Of a stretch of DNA of 15,910 bases, positions 1 to 7,217 are shown piece by piece. The notes under the pieces are model-generated. The model worked only from the letters and a program-made list of their open reading frames with translations. It had not been told where the DNA came from and searched no databases. Source of the stretch: an uncultured Ruminococcus sp. (lineage in GTDB: Bacteria > Bacillota > Clostridia > Oscillospirales > Acutalibacteraceae); NCBI GenBank assembly GCA_902766585.1, contig CACXDV010000085.1, positions 1 through 15,910 of the forward strand. The letters run 5' to 3'. The position numbers and the translations under genes are program-made. The first letter of the stretch is position 1, and each line of letters opens with the position of its first letter.

Positions 1-204
1 CTTGAGATGAGCCAGAACAGTGAGAGACTTTCATGGACCTTTGAAGAGGTTGACGCTAAGCTTAAGGACATCATGAACAACATCTACCGCAACATTGCAG
101 ACGCTGCAAAGAAGTACGGCATGGAAGGCAACTATGTAGCAGGCGCAAATATCGCAGGCTTTGTTAAGGTTGCTGACACAATGATCGCTCAGGGTGTTGT
201 TTGA
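1..204 (+). CDS. gdhA: NADP-type glutamate dehydrogenase, C-terminal end (partial)
   Basis: The first 67 codons are open from base 1 and end at TGA 202-204, so only the C-terminus of the gene is in the window. The visible protein contains NYVAGANIAGFVKVADTMIA followed by QGVV at the very end. This is the conserved tail of hexameric bacterial glutamate dehydrogenases (E. coli GdhA ends almost identically). The enzyme interconverts 2-oxoglutarate plus ammonia and glutamate with NAD(P)H in the cytoplasm and is a main route of ammonia assimilation. The cofactor-binding and catalytic regions lie upstream of the window, so cofactor choice cannot be read here; the NADP assignment rests on resemblance of the tail. 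The ATG at 7 is an internal methionine, not the start. A bidirectional terminator follows, separating it from the facing carboxypeptidase gene. Confidence 0.9.
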   Translation, partial: LEMSQNSERLSWTFEEVDAKLKDIMNNIYRNIADAAKKYGMEGNYVAGANIAGFVKVADTMIAQGVV

Positions 205-243
205 TAATCTGCCTTTAAACTCCTTATTAAATATACCGGACAT

Positions 244-321
244 AAGCTGCTCAGAAACGGGCAGCTTGTGTTTTGCAAAAAAAATTACCTGTCCTTTCAA
301 ACGAAGGACAGGCATTTTTTT
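244..321. terminator. Bidirectional terminator between gdhA and the carboxypeptidase gene
   Basis: A 9-bp perfect stem (288-296 pairs with 304-312, 7-nt loop) is followed on the plus strand by T7 at 315-321 and on the minus strand by T8 (A8 at 277-284). It can therefore terminate both converging genes. A second, weaker hairpin (244-250 with 261-267) lies just downstream of gdhA and has no strong T run. Confidence 0.85.
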
Positions 322-327
322 ATATTT

Positions 328-1371
328 TTATTTAGCCTTATCAAAAACCTTAAGTGTCATTTCGTATCTGTCATCACTTGCATTACATCCCGTAACAACT
401 GAAACATAGGTCTTGCCGTTCTTTACGAATGACGCTGCAAGACAGCAGCCCGCATTATCGGTAGTACCGGTTTTCATGCCCGTAGCATATTCACAGTAAT
501 AATTACTGTTTGGATCAATCAGCTTATTGGTATTTGTCCAGGTCATGCTTTCACCTGATTCAAAGACCACACTCTTCTGAAATGTACCGACTATAAGGCG
601 AAGCGTCGGAATACTGAGAGCATATTCACAAAGCTTTGCAAGGTCGGCAGCCGTAACATACTGATTGTCCTCATCCCAACCGTCAGGAGTTGAAAAATGG
701 CTGCTGCTCATGCCTATCTCTGCTGCAAGCTCATTCATCATACCGCAGAAAACGCTTACTGCCTGAGTATCGCTCAGTTCCTCACCGGGATGAGCTGCCC
801 TTGCGGTACAAACTGCCGCCGTATATGCCGCATCATTTCCTGAGCTGAGAAGCATTCCTGTAAGAAGATCCTTTACCTTGAGCCTGTTTCCTACAGATAT
901 ATAGCATACGCTGGAATCCTCATGCACAAGATTTTGTTCCGAGCCGACTGTAACTATATCATTCTCATTCATATTATTGAGCATGACCGAAGCAGTGAGC
1001 AGCTTTGTGATGCTTGCGGGGGCAGTGACTATATCTGCGCCGTCATCATATATTATCTTCTTTTCATCAACACTGTAAAGCACTGCCGAACGGCAGAGAG
1101 GACTTTGAATTATTGATGATTCTCCTGAGCTTTCGGGAGATGACGGTTCCTCTGAGGTCGGTTCACTTTCAGCAGAAGAACTATTCTCAGAAGCCTGATA
1201 GTCTGATTCATCCGATATTTCCGAGCCTTGAGCGGGTATATTGCTTTTTTCGGCAGATGATTCCGTTACCGTTCCGGATGAAGCGGTATTATTGCTGTCC
1301 TCCTTAAAAAGTGTACAGGAGGAAAAAAGCAAAACAGCACACAGGACAACAGCAGTTATTCTGAATTTCAT
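328..1371 (-). CDS. D-alanyl-D-alanine carboxypeptidase (peptidase S11), lipoprotein
   Basis: A 347-residue penicillin-binding-protein-type carboxypeptidase. The family removes the terminal D-Ala from peptidoglycan pentapeptides outside the membrane and so limits cross-linking. All three active-site motifs are visible: S120-I-T-K123 with the catalytic serine, S177-G-N179, and K300-T-G302. The N-terminus is a lipoprotein signal (hydrophobic stretch ending FSSC, lipidated Cys19), so the enzyme is probably tethered to the membrane by lipid rather than by the C-terminal amphipathic helix of PBP5/DacA. A Ser/Glu-rich linker (about residues 25-90) separates anchor and catalytic domain. The C-terminal PBP5-type beta domain is missing; the protein ends shortly after the catalytic fold. 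The start is supported by AAGGAG 9 nt upstream of the ATG. It lies 20 nt downstream of the small ATPase gene and is probably cotranscribed with it. I cannot decide between DacA-, DacB- and DacF-like subfamilies. Confidence 0.9.
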   Translation of the reverse strand: MKFRITAVVLCAVLLFSSCTLFKEDSNNTASSGTVTESSAEKSNIPAQGSEISDESDYQASENSSSAESEPTSEEPSSPESSGESSIIQSPLCRSAVLYSVDEKKIIYDDGADIVTAPASITKLLTASVMLNNMNENDIVTVGSEQNLVHEDSSVCYISVGNRLKVKDLLTGMLLSSGNDAAYTAAVCTARAAHPGEELSDTQAVSVFCGMMNELAAEIGMSSSHFSTPDGWDEDNQYVTAADLAKLCEYALSIPTLRLIVGTFQKSVVFESGESMTWTNTNKLIDPNSNYYCEYATGMKTGTTDNAGCCLAASFVKNGKTYVSVVTGCNASDDRYEMTLKVFDKAK

Positions 1372-1391
1372 TTTTATTTGCTCCTTATTTT

Positions 1392-1892
1392 TTAATCGTC
1401 ATAAACAGTATTATAGGTAAATACCTTGAATCTGCACCTGTCTTCATCCGTACCATCATAATACTTTATAAACAAGACCTCAAAGACTCTTGATAATTCG
1501 CTGAAAATCTGCCATTTGTCAATATCCACGCCTGTAAAGACAATGGTAGTATTTTTCAGTACCTCCCTGATGAAGTTGTCTGAAGCCCAGCATAAAACAT
1601 TATAGCTTGCCATAAACATATCAAGATCCTCAATGCATAAAAGCTCACAGTCTCCAAAGGAACTCAAAAGACAATCTGTAAGATCATAATTCTTATTTTT
1701 ATTTATAGTATAAACCACCTCAGAAAAAAGCTCCGCGCTGACTCTGAGCTTTCTATTTGTTTTAACGCTTTTGAGCAGGCTTGTCTTTCCGCACATTGTC
1801 GGTCCTGTAAGCACGATAACCGACTTGGGATTGCTTTCGACAAAGCGGCAAAGCTCATCATCCGTCAATATCTTTTCTTCATTTTTCCACAT
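1392..1892 (-). CDS. Small P-loop ATPase resembling the DnaA/Hda AAA+ domain
   Basis: A 166-residue protein (from the chosen start) with Walker A GPTMCGKT (G30-T37), Walker B ending LLCIEDLD (about 84-91), a sensor-1-like strand TIVFTG (116-121) and a later ELSRVFEV segment whose Arg135 sits where DnaA has its conserved SRF arginine. The order and spacing resemble the AAA+ domain of DnaA. There is no C-terminal helix-turn-helix, so the layout recalls Hda-type DnaA relatives. This is inference from motifs only; a DnaC-like or generic P-loop protein is possible. The start at 1892 is preferred because AAGGAG (1901-1906) lies 8 nt upstream. An in-frame ATG at 1931 would add 13 residues but lies almost at the predicted transcription start. 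The gene is 20 nt ahead of the D-Ala-D-Ala carboxypeptidase gene. Function unknown. Confidence 0.75.
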   Translation of the reverse strand: MWKNEEKILTDDELCRFVESNPKSVIVLTGPTMCGKTSLLKSVKTNRKLRVSAELFSEVVYTINKNKNYDLTDCLLSSFGDCELLCIEDLDMFMASYNVLCWASDNFIREVLKNTTIVFTGVDIDKWQIFSELSRVFEVLFIKYYDGTDEDRCRFKVFTYNTVYDD

Positions 1893-1947
1893 CCCGAATT
1901 CTCCTTCCGGCGAACCTTTCCTTATATACATTCCTTTCCTGATAATG

Positions 1948-1976
1948 ATTATAATTCATAAAATAATAAAAAACAA
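1948..1976 (-). promoter_or_regulatory. Probable sigma-A promoter for the ATPase-carboxypeptidase unit
   Basis: On the minus strand TTGTTT (1976-1971), a 17-nt spacer and a consensus TATAAT (1953-1948). Transcription would begin near 1941, giving a leader of about 49 nt to the ATG at 1892 and almost none to the ATG at 1931. The -35 is weak and the region is very AT-rich, so this is tentative. Confidence 0.5.
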
Positions 1977-2104
1977 TCCTCATTTTTACAATCATTATTT
2001 TTTCATAATAATTCATAAAATTTATCCCAATATCTATCTACCTTCATATAAGTTCAGTTATCGTTCATGCCGCCAACAACTCCCAACTCAAGCAGAATTA
2101 CCAT
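1977..2104. other. AT-rich intergenic spacer with no recognised content
   Basis: Between the promoter above and the first TGTACAAT-type repeat the DNA is AT-rich and lacks an ORF with a ribosome binding site, a strong hairpin or an RNA gene that I can recognise. It is the upstream part of the roughly 310-nt gap between the ATPase and the membrane-protein gene. Confidence 0.5.
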
Positions 2105-2138
2105 AAATTGCACATTGTACATTGTAAATTGTAAATTG
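2105..2138 (-). repeat. Short tandem repeat array, TGTACAAT family (copy 1)
   Basis: Plus strand reads as successive ATTG-terminated units of 7-9 nt (ATTGCAC, ATTGTAC, ATTGTAA, ATTGTAA, ATTG). The complement is the AATGTACAAT / AATTTACAAT sequence seen downstream of the ABC transporter. It abuts the terminator of the lrp-ispE operon on its distal side. Confidence 0.75.
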
Positions 2139-2190
2139 AAAAAGGGCTGCTGTACAATAAGGATGAATTTGCACAGCAGCCTTTATTTAT
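2139..2190 (-). terminator. Terminator of the lrp-aminotransferase-ispE-membrane protein operon
   Basis: GGCTGCTGT (2145-2153) pairs with ACAGCAGCC (2173-2181). The stem can extend three more pairs across one mismatch. On the minus strand it is followed by CCC and then five T (A5 at 2139-2143), in the right place to end the minus-strand operon. The other side is also T-rich, so it may work weakly in both directions. Confidence 0.75.
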
Positions 2191-2202
2191 ATTTTTGTTG
2201 AG

Positions 2203-3729
2203 CTATAGACTAAAACGACCGAACGAACCGGAATTGCAGTTCATTGTACATTGTACATTGATATAGAGGCAGTATTTGCTGATGCCGGTGCCGTAGGGGA
2301 ATTCACATTCATCAATGCATTTATAACCGGGAAACACCGGTCTGCTGTCTTTGGTAACGATAAAATCAGCAAGCCCGCGGGCTATATATTCATTCTGTAC
2401 ATCATACATTTCGTCGTATGGAATATTAAGGGTACAGAAAAAACGGCAGTCGGGAACTATTCCGCTGACGGTATAAAAGCCTCCGTCAAGAAAGCCGTAA
2501 TTCAGCAGTGATGCATTTTCCTTCTGAGAAATATATTTATCAAAGCGGAACTGGGGATATTCGTCTGCACTTTTTCCGAGGCGGGAAAAATTCGGACAGA
2601 ATACTATCCCAACGATAAGAGCAGCGATATATGCGGTATTGGTGACGATCCTCATTATACCTGTTTTTTTGTTGTCACTTTCTCCGCTGCAATGACAGTG
2701 CTTTATCAGAGCAGCAGCTCCGACAGGAATGAATATGCTCAGTATCAGAGCATAATATGCATAAAACCTTCCTCCCGTATATGTAAAAAAGAAGGTCACG
2801 GCAAATATGATAAGGTATATCAGCTTTGTTCTCCTGTCCGCAGTTCGTATAATGTATATAAGCCCCAAAACCGTGAATACAAAGCAAAGCGGATGATTCA
2901 TCAGAAGCGCAACGACTCCGGCAAGAAGATTTATCACTGCTCCTATTACAGGAATACCTCCTCCTGTACCGTAAAGAAAAAGATTGTCGTAAATATATAC
3001 CTCATACAGATATCCGAGGCTGTCCGAGCAGATAAAATATATGATCACCGGCGCGGAGCATAGCAGAAGCCCTGTTGTCATAAGCAGAGCGGTAAGAAAG
3101 ATATCTTTTATCTTCCGCTTTTTTATGTACAGTATCACAAAGGCAAGCACAAAGCCCATAAATACCCCTAAAAGCGTGAACTTTATCCATAGAGCAATGC
3201 CTATCGAGATGCCGGTCAGCACTGAGGTAAGCGGAGGTATCATTTTTCGTTCCTTCGCCGTATAGAGGGCTGTGTACAGGGTAAAGGCGGCAAAGGGCAA
3301 AAGCAGCTCCTCGGCACTGTCGCCTCCCTGAAAGGAATATGAACCGTAAACCGTACAGGCAGTCAGGGGAATTACCCAAACAGCCTTTTTTCCTATAAAC
3401 AGCTCCGCAGTCTTGAAGGAGTAAAAAAGAAATATCACCGCGGCGATAAGCTCGGCAAAATATATGCCGATAAAGCTTCTCTCCGATATCAGACAGGCAA
3501 GCGAATGAAGAAAGTACAGTATTGGTCCCTTCTGCTCGAAAATGTCCCGATAAAGCACCTTGCCGTGACAGACAGACCTTCCCACCGTAAGAAAGCAGTT
3601 GGGATCGTCCCAGTCATTAAGCGGATAGAGCGGGGAGCATTTTGAACACAGAGTAATTACAATAACTGCCGACAGTATAAGCGTACTCCATACTATCGGC
3701 ATAAAATATTTTTCTTTTATTTCTCTCAT
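2203..3729 (-). CDS. Polytopic membrane protein, GT-C / ArnT-PMT-like glycosyltransferase family
   Basis: A 508-residue protein with a single N-terminal helix (about 11-28), an extracytoplasmic loop containing DWDD (39-42), RSVCHGKVLYRDIFEQKGP and then about ten more hydrophobic segments. This layout, with an acidic motif in the first outer loop followed by a KGP/LYF segment, is typical of GT-C fold enzymes related to PMT/ArnT (GT39/GT83), which transfer sugars from lipid-linked donors outside the membrane. The specific substrate cannot be read. It starts inside the last codons of ispE (ATGA, 4-nt overlap) with no clear ribosome binding site, so it is probably translationally coupled. The last 18 or so residues (from N491) are encoded by a TGTACAAT-family repeat and following sequence, so the natural C-terminus was probably replaced or extended. 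The membrane nature is certain, the transferase activity inferred. Confidence 0.8.
   Translation of the reverse strand: MREIKEKYFMPIVWSTLILSAVIVITLCSKCSPLYPLNDWDDPNCFLTVGRSVCHGKVLYRDIFEQKGPILYFLHSLACLISERSFIGIYFAELIAAVIFLFYSFKTAELFIGKKAVWVIPLTACTVYGSYSFQGGDSAEELLLPFAAFTLYTALYTAKERKMIPPLTSVLTGISIGIALWIKFTLLGVFMGFVLAFVILYIKKRKIKDIFLTALLMTTGLLLCSAPVIIYFICSDSLGYLYEVYIYDNLFLYGTGGGIPVIGAVINLLAGVVALLMNHPLCFVFTVLGLIYIIRTADRRTKLIYLIIFAVTFFFTYTGGRFYAYYALILSIFIPVGAAALIKHCHCSGESDNKKTGIMRIVTNTAYIAALIVGIVFCPNFSRLGKSADEYPQFRFDKYISQKENASLLNYGFLDGGFYTVSGIVPDCRFFCTLNIPYDEMYDVQNEYIARGLADFIVTKDSRPVFPGYKCIDECEFPYGTGISKYCLYINVQCTMNCNSGSFGRFSL
2242..2260 (-). repeat. TGTACAAT-family repeat inside the 3' end of the membrane protein gene (copy 2)
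   Basis: Plus strand CATTGTACATTGTACATTG, two and a half units of the same repeat as at 2105-2138. It lies within the reading frame of the GT-C-like gene and encodes the Cys-containing VQCTMNCN segment near its C-terminus. Together with copy 1 it brackets the operon terminator. Confidence 0.75.
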
Positions 3730-4625
3730 GGCAGAATAGAACCGAAAAATCCGGTATTCATCTGTTTTTGTCCGTGTGACACGGGACGTATGCGATAAAT
3801 GCTGTCATATTTGTCCCTCAGTTCGTCACAGCAGTCCCCTGCCTTGTCCTCATCATCAAATATACCGAAAACGACACTTCCGCTGCCTGTCATAATAGAA
3901 CCCAAAGCGCCGCATTTTTTCATTTCCTTTTTGATAAGGTCTATCTCAGGCTCGTCAATGACATCCTCAAAGCGGTTATAAAGCGCTTCTCCGATATCCG
4001 CGACATTTCCGCTGCAAATCGCATCAACGAGGTGAGAGGAGCTTTTAAGGCGTTCATAGCCGAGAGAATCGGATTTTTCATATGCCTCGCGGGTGGAGAC
4101 CTTAAAGCCGGGCTTTACTGCAACGATATGACAGTCGGGCATATCCGGCAGCGGAGTAAATATCGTTCCGATACCCGCTGCGGTCATTGTTCCGCCGATT
4201 ATGCAGAAGGGTACATCCGCGCCTATCTTTTCTCCTATCTCAGCCATTTCATCGGTATCAAGACCTGCTCCCGTAAGCTCATTCAGAGCAAATATGACCG
4301 CAGCAGCATCTGTACTGCCGCCTGCCATGCCTGCTCCTGAGGGTATGCGCTTTTTTATGCGGATATTGACACCTGTTCTGCTTATACCCGCTGCCTTGAA
4401 AAATTCCTCCGCCGCCCTGTATGCAGTATTGCTGCTGTCACAGGGTATCTCCGGATCGGTACAGCTAAGGACTATATCGTTTTCATCATCAAGCGCAACG
4501 GTAACATCATCATAAAGCGAAACCGTCTGCATGACCGTATTTATAAGATGATAGCCGTCATTTCTTTTTCCTGTTATTTCAAGAAAAAGGTTTATTTTGG
4601 CGGGTGCCGCCACTGTCATACGCAT
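3726..4625 (-). CDS. ispE: 4-(cytidine 5'-diphospho)-2-C-methyl-D-erythritol kinase
   Basis: A 299-residue GHMP kinase of the MEP (non-mevalonate) isoprenoid pathway. It phosphorylates CDP-methylerythritol at the 2-hydroxyl using ATP in the cytoplasm. Diagnostic features are the N-terminal APAKINLFLEI with Lys10, the GYHLINTVMQTV segment, the ATP-binding loop PSGAGMAGGSTDAA (95-108), GADVPF with catalytic Asp137, and the C-terminal glycine motif MTGSGSVVFG (245-254). In that last motif the family's usual proline (GSGP) is Ser250, a mild deviation. Length is normal. The gene lies 18 nt after the aminotransferase and overlaps the GT-C-like gene by 4 nt, so it is mid-operon. The AGGAG at 4638-4642 lies 12 nt before the ATG, somewhat long but usable. 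Confidence 0.95.
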   Translation of the reverse strand: MRMTVAAPAKINLFLEITGKRNDGYHLINTVMQTVSLYDDVTVALDDENDIVLSCTDPEIPCDSSNTAYRAAEEFFKAAGISRTGVNIRIKKRIPSGAGMAGGSTDAAAVIFALNELTGAGLDTDEMAEIGEKIGADVPFCIIGGTMTAAGIGTIFTPLPDMPDCHIVAVKPGFKVSTREAYEKSDSLGYERLKSSSHLVDAICSGNVADIGEALYNRFEDVIDEPEIDLIKKEMKKCGALGSIMTGSGSVVFGIFDDEDKAGDCCDELRDKYDSIYRIRPVSHGQKQMNTGFFGSILP

Positions 4626-4643
4626 AATGGTACAACTCTCCTG

Positions 4644-5816
4644 TCATTTATTTTTTTCATTAAGAAATCTTTCAATACGCTCCAAAGCCTCTTTGATGTG
4701 ATTGAGGGAATATGAATAGGATACCCTTGCAAAGCCCTCTCCGCAGTCACCGAAGGCGGTACCGGGAACTATTGCAACGTGCTGTGAATAAATGAGCTGC
4801 TCGCAGAATTCCTCGGAGGACAGTCCTGAGATCTTTATGCTCGGAAATACATAAAAGGCTCCTTCCGGCTCGAAGCATTGAAGTCCCATTCTGCAGAAGC
4901 CGTCAACGATAAGTCTTCTTCTTGTGTCATATTCCTCACGCATACGCTCAATATCGCTGTCGCCGTGCTTAAGAGCCTCAATAGCGGCATACTGTGCAGT
5001 TGTCGGCGCGCTCATTATAGCATACTGATGAAGCTTTGTCATCTGGGATATAACAGGCTCCGGACCGAGCGCATAGCCGAGTCTCCAGCCGGTCATCGCA
5101 TAGGATTTTGAGAAGCCGTTGACAACTATTGTCCTGTCCCTCATGCCCTTTATTGAAGCAAAGGAAACGTGTCTTTCCTTTCCGTAGGTAAGCTCGCCGT
5201 ATATTTCATCGGACAGAACGAGTATGTTATGCTTTTCAATGACCTTGGCTATTTCCTCAAGATGCTCTCTTCTCATTACAGCGCCTGTCGGATTATTCGG
5301 GAAAGGAAGAATAAGCAGCTTTGTGCGCGGGGTAATGGCTGCTTCGAGCTCCTGTGCCGTAAGTCTGAATTCATTTTCGGAGCGTGTGCGGATTATAACA
5401 GGTGTTCCCCCTGCCATAACAGTCATAGGCTCATAACAGACAAATGAGGGCTGTGGGATAAGCACCTCATCACCCTGGTCTACTATCGCCCTGATACAAA
5501 GGTCAATAGCCTCCGAACCGCCGACAGTAACAAGTATCTCCGTATCAGGATCATATTCCGTATCGAAGCGTCTTGCAAAATAATTGCTTATCTGACTTCT
5601 CAGCTCGGCAAAGCCCCTGTTCGGAGAATACCAGGTCTTTCCGCGTCTGAGAGATTCTATGCCCTCCTGTCTGACGTGCCAGGGAGTCGTGAAATCAGGC
5701 TCTCCGATACTGAGTGATATTACATGATCCATTTCATTTGCAATATCAAAAAAACGGCGGATGCCTGACGGCTTAAGATTCTGAATCTTCTGATTCAGCA
5801 GTAAAGAATAATCCAT
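4644..5816 (-). CDS. PLP-dependent class I/II aminotransferase
   Basis: A 390-residue fold-type I aminotransferase, cytoplasmic, pyridoxal-phosphate dependent. Visible landmarks: SIGEPDFTTP near the N-terminus, the YSPNRGFAELR segment, VGGSEAIDL cofactor loop (98-106), PNNPTG (173-178) with Asn175, LSDEIYG with Asp203 that contacts the pyridine nitrogen, and GFSKSYAMTGWRLGY with the Schiff-base Lys237 and Arg245. Near the C-terminus FARVSYS holds the arginine that binds the substrate carboxylate. This places it in the aspartate/aromatic aminotransferase (AspC/PatA) group, but the amino acid substrate cannot be read. Its ATG shares one base with the stop codon of the Lrp-type regulator (TAATG), so the two are coupled. 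The regulator probably controls it in response to an amino acid (inference). Confidence 0.92.
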   Translation of the reverse strand: MDYSLLLNQKIQNLKPSGIRRFFDIANEMDHVISLSIGEPDFTTPWHVRQEGIESLRRGKTWYSPNRGFAELRSQISNYFARRFDTEYDPDTEILVTVGGSEAIDLCIRAIVDQGDEVLIPQPSFVCYEPMTVMAGGTPVIIRTRSENEFRLTAQELEAAITPRTKLLILPFPNNPTGAVMRREHLEEIAKVIEKHNILVLSDEIYGELTYGKERHVSFASIKGMRDRTIVVNGFSKSYAMTGWRLGYALGPEPVISQMTKLHQYAIMSAPTTAQYAAIEALKHGDSDIERMREEYDTRRRLIVDGFCRMGLQCFEPEGAFYVFPSIKISGLSSEEFCEQLIYSQHVAIVPGTAFGDCGEGFARVSYSYSLNHIKEALERIERFLNEKNK

Positions 5817-6301
5817 TATATAATCATGCTCCTTTGCTCATCCTCATCATTTTCATCGAGGAAGGATACTCCTCCGAGCTTATATGTTGTAAGCACGAAG
5901 TTGGTGGCTGTACCGAGTACGCCGTCAAGGGTGGAAAGCCTTCTCGAAACAAATTCCGCTATCTCCTGGATGGTATTTCCCTTTACCATTGCTATGAGAT
6001 CATAGCGTGATGAAGCGGCAAGATATACGTCCTCAACATTGTCATAGGACATAACTATCTTTGCGATATCATCAAAGCCTGTTTCGGGCTTCGGTGTGAC
6101 CTTTAGCTCGATTATTGCGCGTACTCCCGCATCGGGAAGCTTGTCCCAGTCAATAAGTATCTTCTTTCCCTTGATTATGCCCTTTTCCTTTAATTCATCT
6201 ATTTCAGCCGCGACCGCCTGTTCGCTCTCACCAAGCATCGCTGCAAGCTGAGAAACTGTAAAATCGGGATTTTCATTCAATAATTCAAGAAGCTTTTTCA
6301 T
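5816..6301 (-). CDS. Lrp/AsnC family transcriptional regulator
   Basis: A 161-residue regulator with an N-terminal winged helix-turn-helix (about 1-60; TVSQLAAMLGESEQAVAAEI) and a C-terminal RAM/AsnC ligand-binding domain (about 65-140; includes YLAASSRYDLIAMVKG and the FVLTTYKLGG strand). Members bind DNA as octamers and sense amino acids. The start at 6301 is chosen because AAGGAG (6311-6316) lies 9 nt upstream. The 23-residue extension to 6370 would begin within the promoter and is rich in Tyr/Ile/Lys, typical of non-coding AT-rich DNA. It is the first gene of the operon with the aminotransferase, ispE and the GT-C-like gene. An Lrp-type gene directly before an aminotransferase suggests local control of amino acid metabolism and autoregulation (inference). 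Confidence 0.9.
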   Translation of the reverse strand: MKKLLELLNENPDFTVSQLAAMLGESEQAVAAEIDELKEKGIIKGKKILIDWDKLPDAGVRAIIELKVTPKPETGFDDIAKIVMSYDNVEDVYLAASSRYDLIAMVKGNTIQEIAEFVSRRLSTLDGVLGTATNFVLTTYKLGGVSFLDENDEDEQRSMII

Positions 6302-6341
6302 ATATATCGTCTCCTTATGGAAATAAATGTATTTAAAGTTT

Positions 6342-6370
6342 ATTATATAATAATTTTTCCTGTATGTCAA
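6342..6370 (-). promoter_or_regulatory. Strong sigma-A promoter of the lrp operon
   Basis: Minus strand TTGACA (6370-6365), exactly 17 nt, then TATAAT (6347-6342): both hexamers are full consensus. The leader to the regulator's ATG at 6301 would be about 35 nt. Confidence 0.85.
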
Positions 6371-6388
6371 TCAATTACAAGTTTATAC

Positions 6389-6427
6389 AAAAAAAGCTGC
6401 CGTATTGTACCAATACAATACAGCAGC
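6389..6427 (-). terminator. Terminator of the SpoIIQ-like peptidase gene
   Basis: A 14-bp stem (6396-6409 with 6414-6427, 4-nt loop). The single C/A mismatch on the plus strand becomes a G-U pair in the minus-strand transcript. It is followed on that strand by T7 (A7 at 6389-6395). It lies 8 nt beyond the stop of the peptidase gene. Confidence 0.85.
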
Positions 6428-6434
6428 AGATTTT

Positions 6435-7199
6435 TCAGAAAATAAGATCCGGATCAATGTTCTTTCCGTTTAAAAGCACTTCGATATGCAGATGAGCGCC
6501 GTCCTTTGCCTCAGAGGGTATCTGTCCGACATAGCCGAGGGTACTGCCGTCAGAAACATTGTCCCCCTCCTTGACAACAGGGGTATCTGTCAGACCGCAG
6601 TAACGGCTCTGATATCCGTCCGTATGCTCCACTATGATAACATTTCCGAGCATAGCGTCCTTATACAGCTTCGTGACCTTGCCTCCCATTACAGCATGAA
6701 CGGGCGCTCCCTCCTTGCAGCTTATATCCGTTCCCGCATGAAGCCTCCAGTCGTTCATTGTTTCCGACCTTATCGGATTTCTGGGACTGAAGCCCTTTAT
6801 CACCTTTCCGTTCTCAACAGGCTCGGCTGTGGCATAAGTGCTTTCCTGTTCATTTTTTTGTTCATTTTTTTCGGCTTCCGATACGGCGGGTACAGACTTT
6901 TCGGGAACGGAGCTTTTTTCTTCCGCTGATTCTTCCTTCTTTTCCTCCGGCGCGGAGCTTTCGGTCAGACTGCTTTCAGGCTTTTCATACGACTGTCCGC
7001 TTACTTCCTTATTGACCTGTGCCTTCTGCTCTGTTATGCTGACCTCATCACCCGCGGCATTATTCAAGTCATTTATGCTGCCGTAAGTAGTCCATGCTGC
7101 TCCCGCAACAGCAGTCAGGCATAAGCCGAGCGATATATAAAAGCCTATATTCCTTTTTGACGAACTTTTCTGATACCTTTTGTGTTTTATTTTGTCCAT
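6435..7199 (-). CDS. Membrane-anchored M23 endopeptidase, SpoIIQ-like
   Basis: A 254-residue protein with a short basic cytoplasmic tail, one transmembrane helix (about 18-40), a low-complexity Glu/Ser/Lys linker (about 55-125) and a C-terminal LytM/M23 domain. The zinc ligands are all present: H154 and D158 in HAGTD, and HLH with H236/H238. The segment ETMNDWRLHAGTDI just before the domain resembles SpoIIQ, the forespore protein that forms the intercellular channel with SpoIIIAH during engulfment. As I recall, clostridial SpoIIQ keeps these metal ligands while the B. subtilis one is degenerate. A sigma-F-like promoter upstream agrees with this role. The start at 7199 has GGAGG (7208-7212) 8 nt upstream; the GTG at 7208 is inside that site and is rejected. 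A general M23 cell-wall hydrolase remains possible. It has its own terminator and is monocistronic. Confidence 0.85.
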   Translation of the reverse strand: MDKIKHKRYQKSSSKRNIGFYISLGLCLTAVAGAAWTTYGSINDLNNAAGDEVSITEQKAQVNKEVSGQSYEKPESSLTESSAPEEKKEESAEEKSSVPEKSVPAVSEAEKNEQKNEQESTYATAEPVENGKVIKGFSPRNPIRSETMNDWRLHAGTDISCKEGAPVHAVMGGKVTKLYKDAMLGNVIIVEHTDGYQSRYCGLTDTPVVKEGDNVSDGSTLGYVGQIPSEAKDGAHLHIEVLLNGKNIDPDLIF

Positions 7200-7217
7200 T
7201 ATCAGCACCTCCGTTCT

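Noticed and set aside
2692..3063. 123-codon plus-strand and 125-codon minus-strand alternative frames over the GT-C-like gene
   Set aside because: The continuous hydrophobic frame on the minus strand is clearly the gene; the others lack start signals.
5816..6370. Longer start for the Lrp-type regulator
   Set aside because: It would begin inside the -35 box and lacks a ribosome binding site; the ATG at 6301 has an ideal one.
6486..6929. 147-codon plus-strand frame
   Set aside because: Lies wholly antisense to the SpoIIQ-like gene, has no ribosome binding site, and is low-complexity where it mirrors the Glu/Ser linker.
7199..7208. GTG start for the M23 protein three codons upstream
   Set aside because: The GTG is part of the GGAGG ribosome binding site that serves the ATG at 7199.
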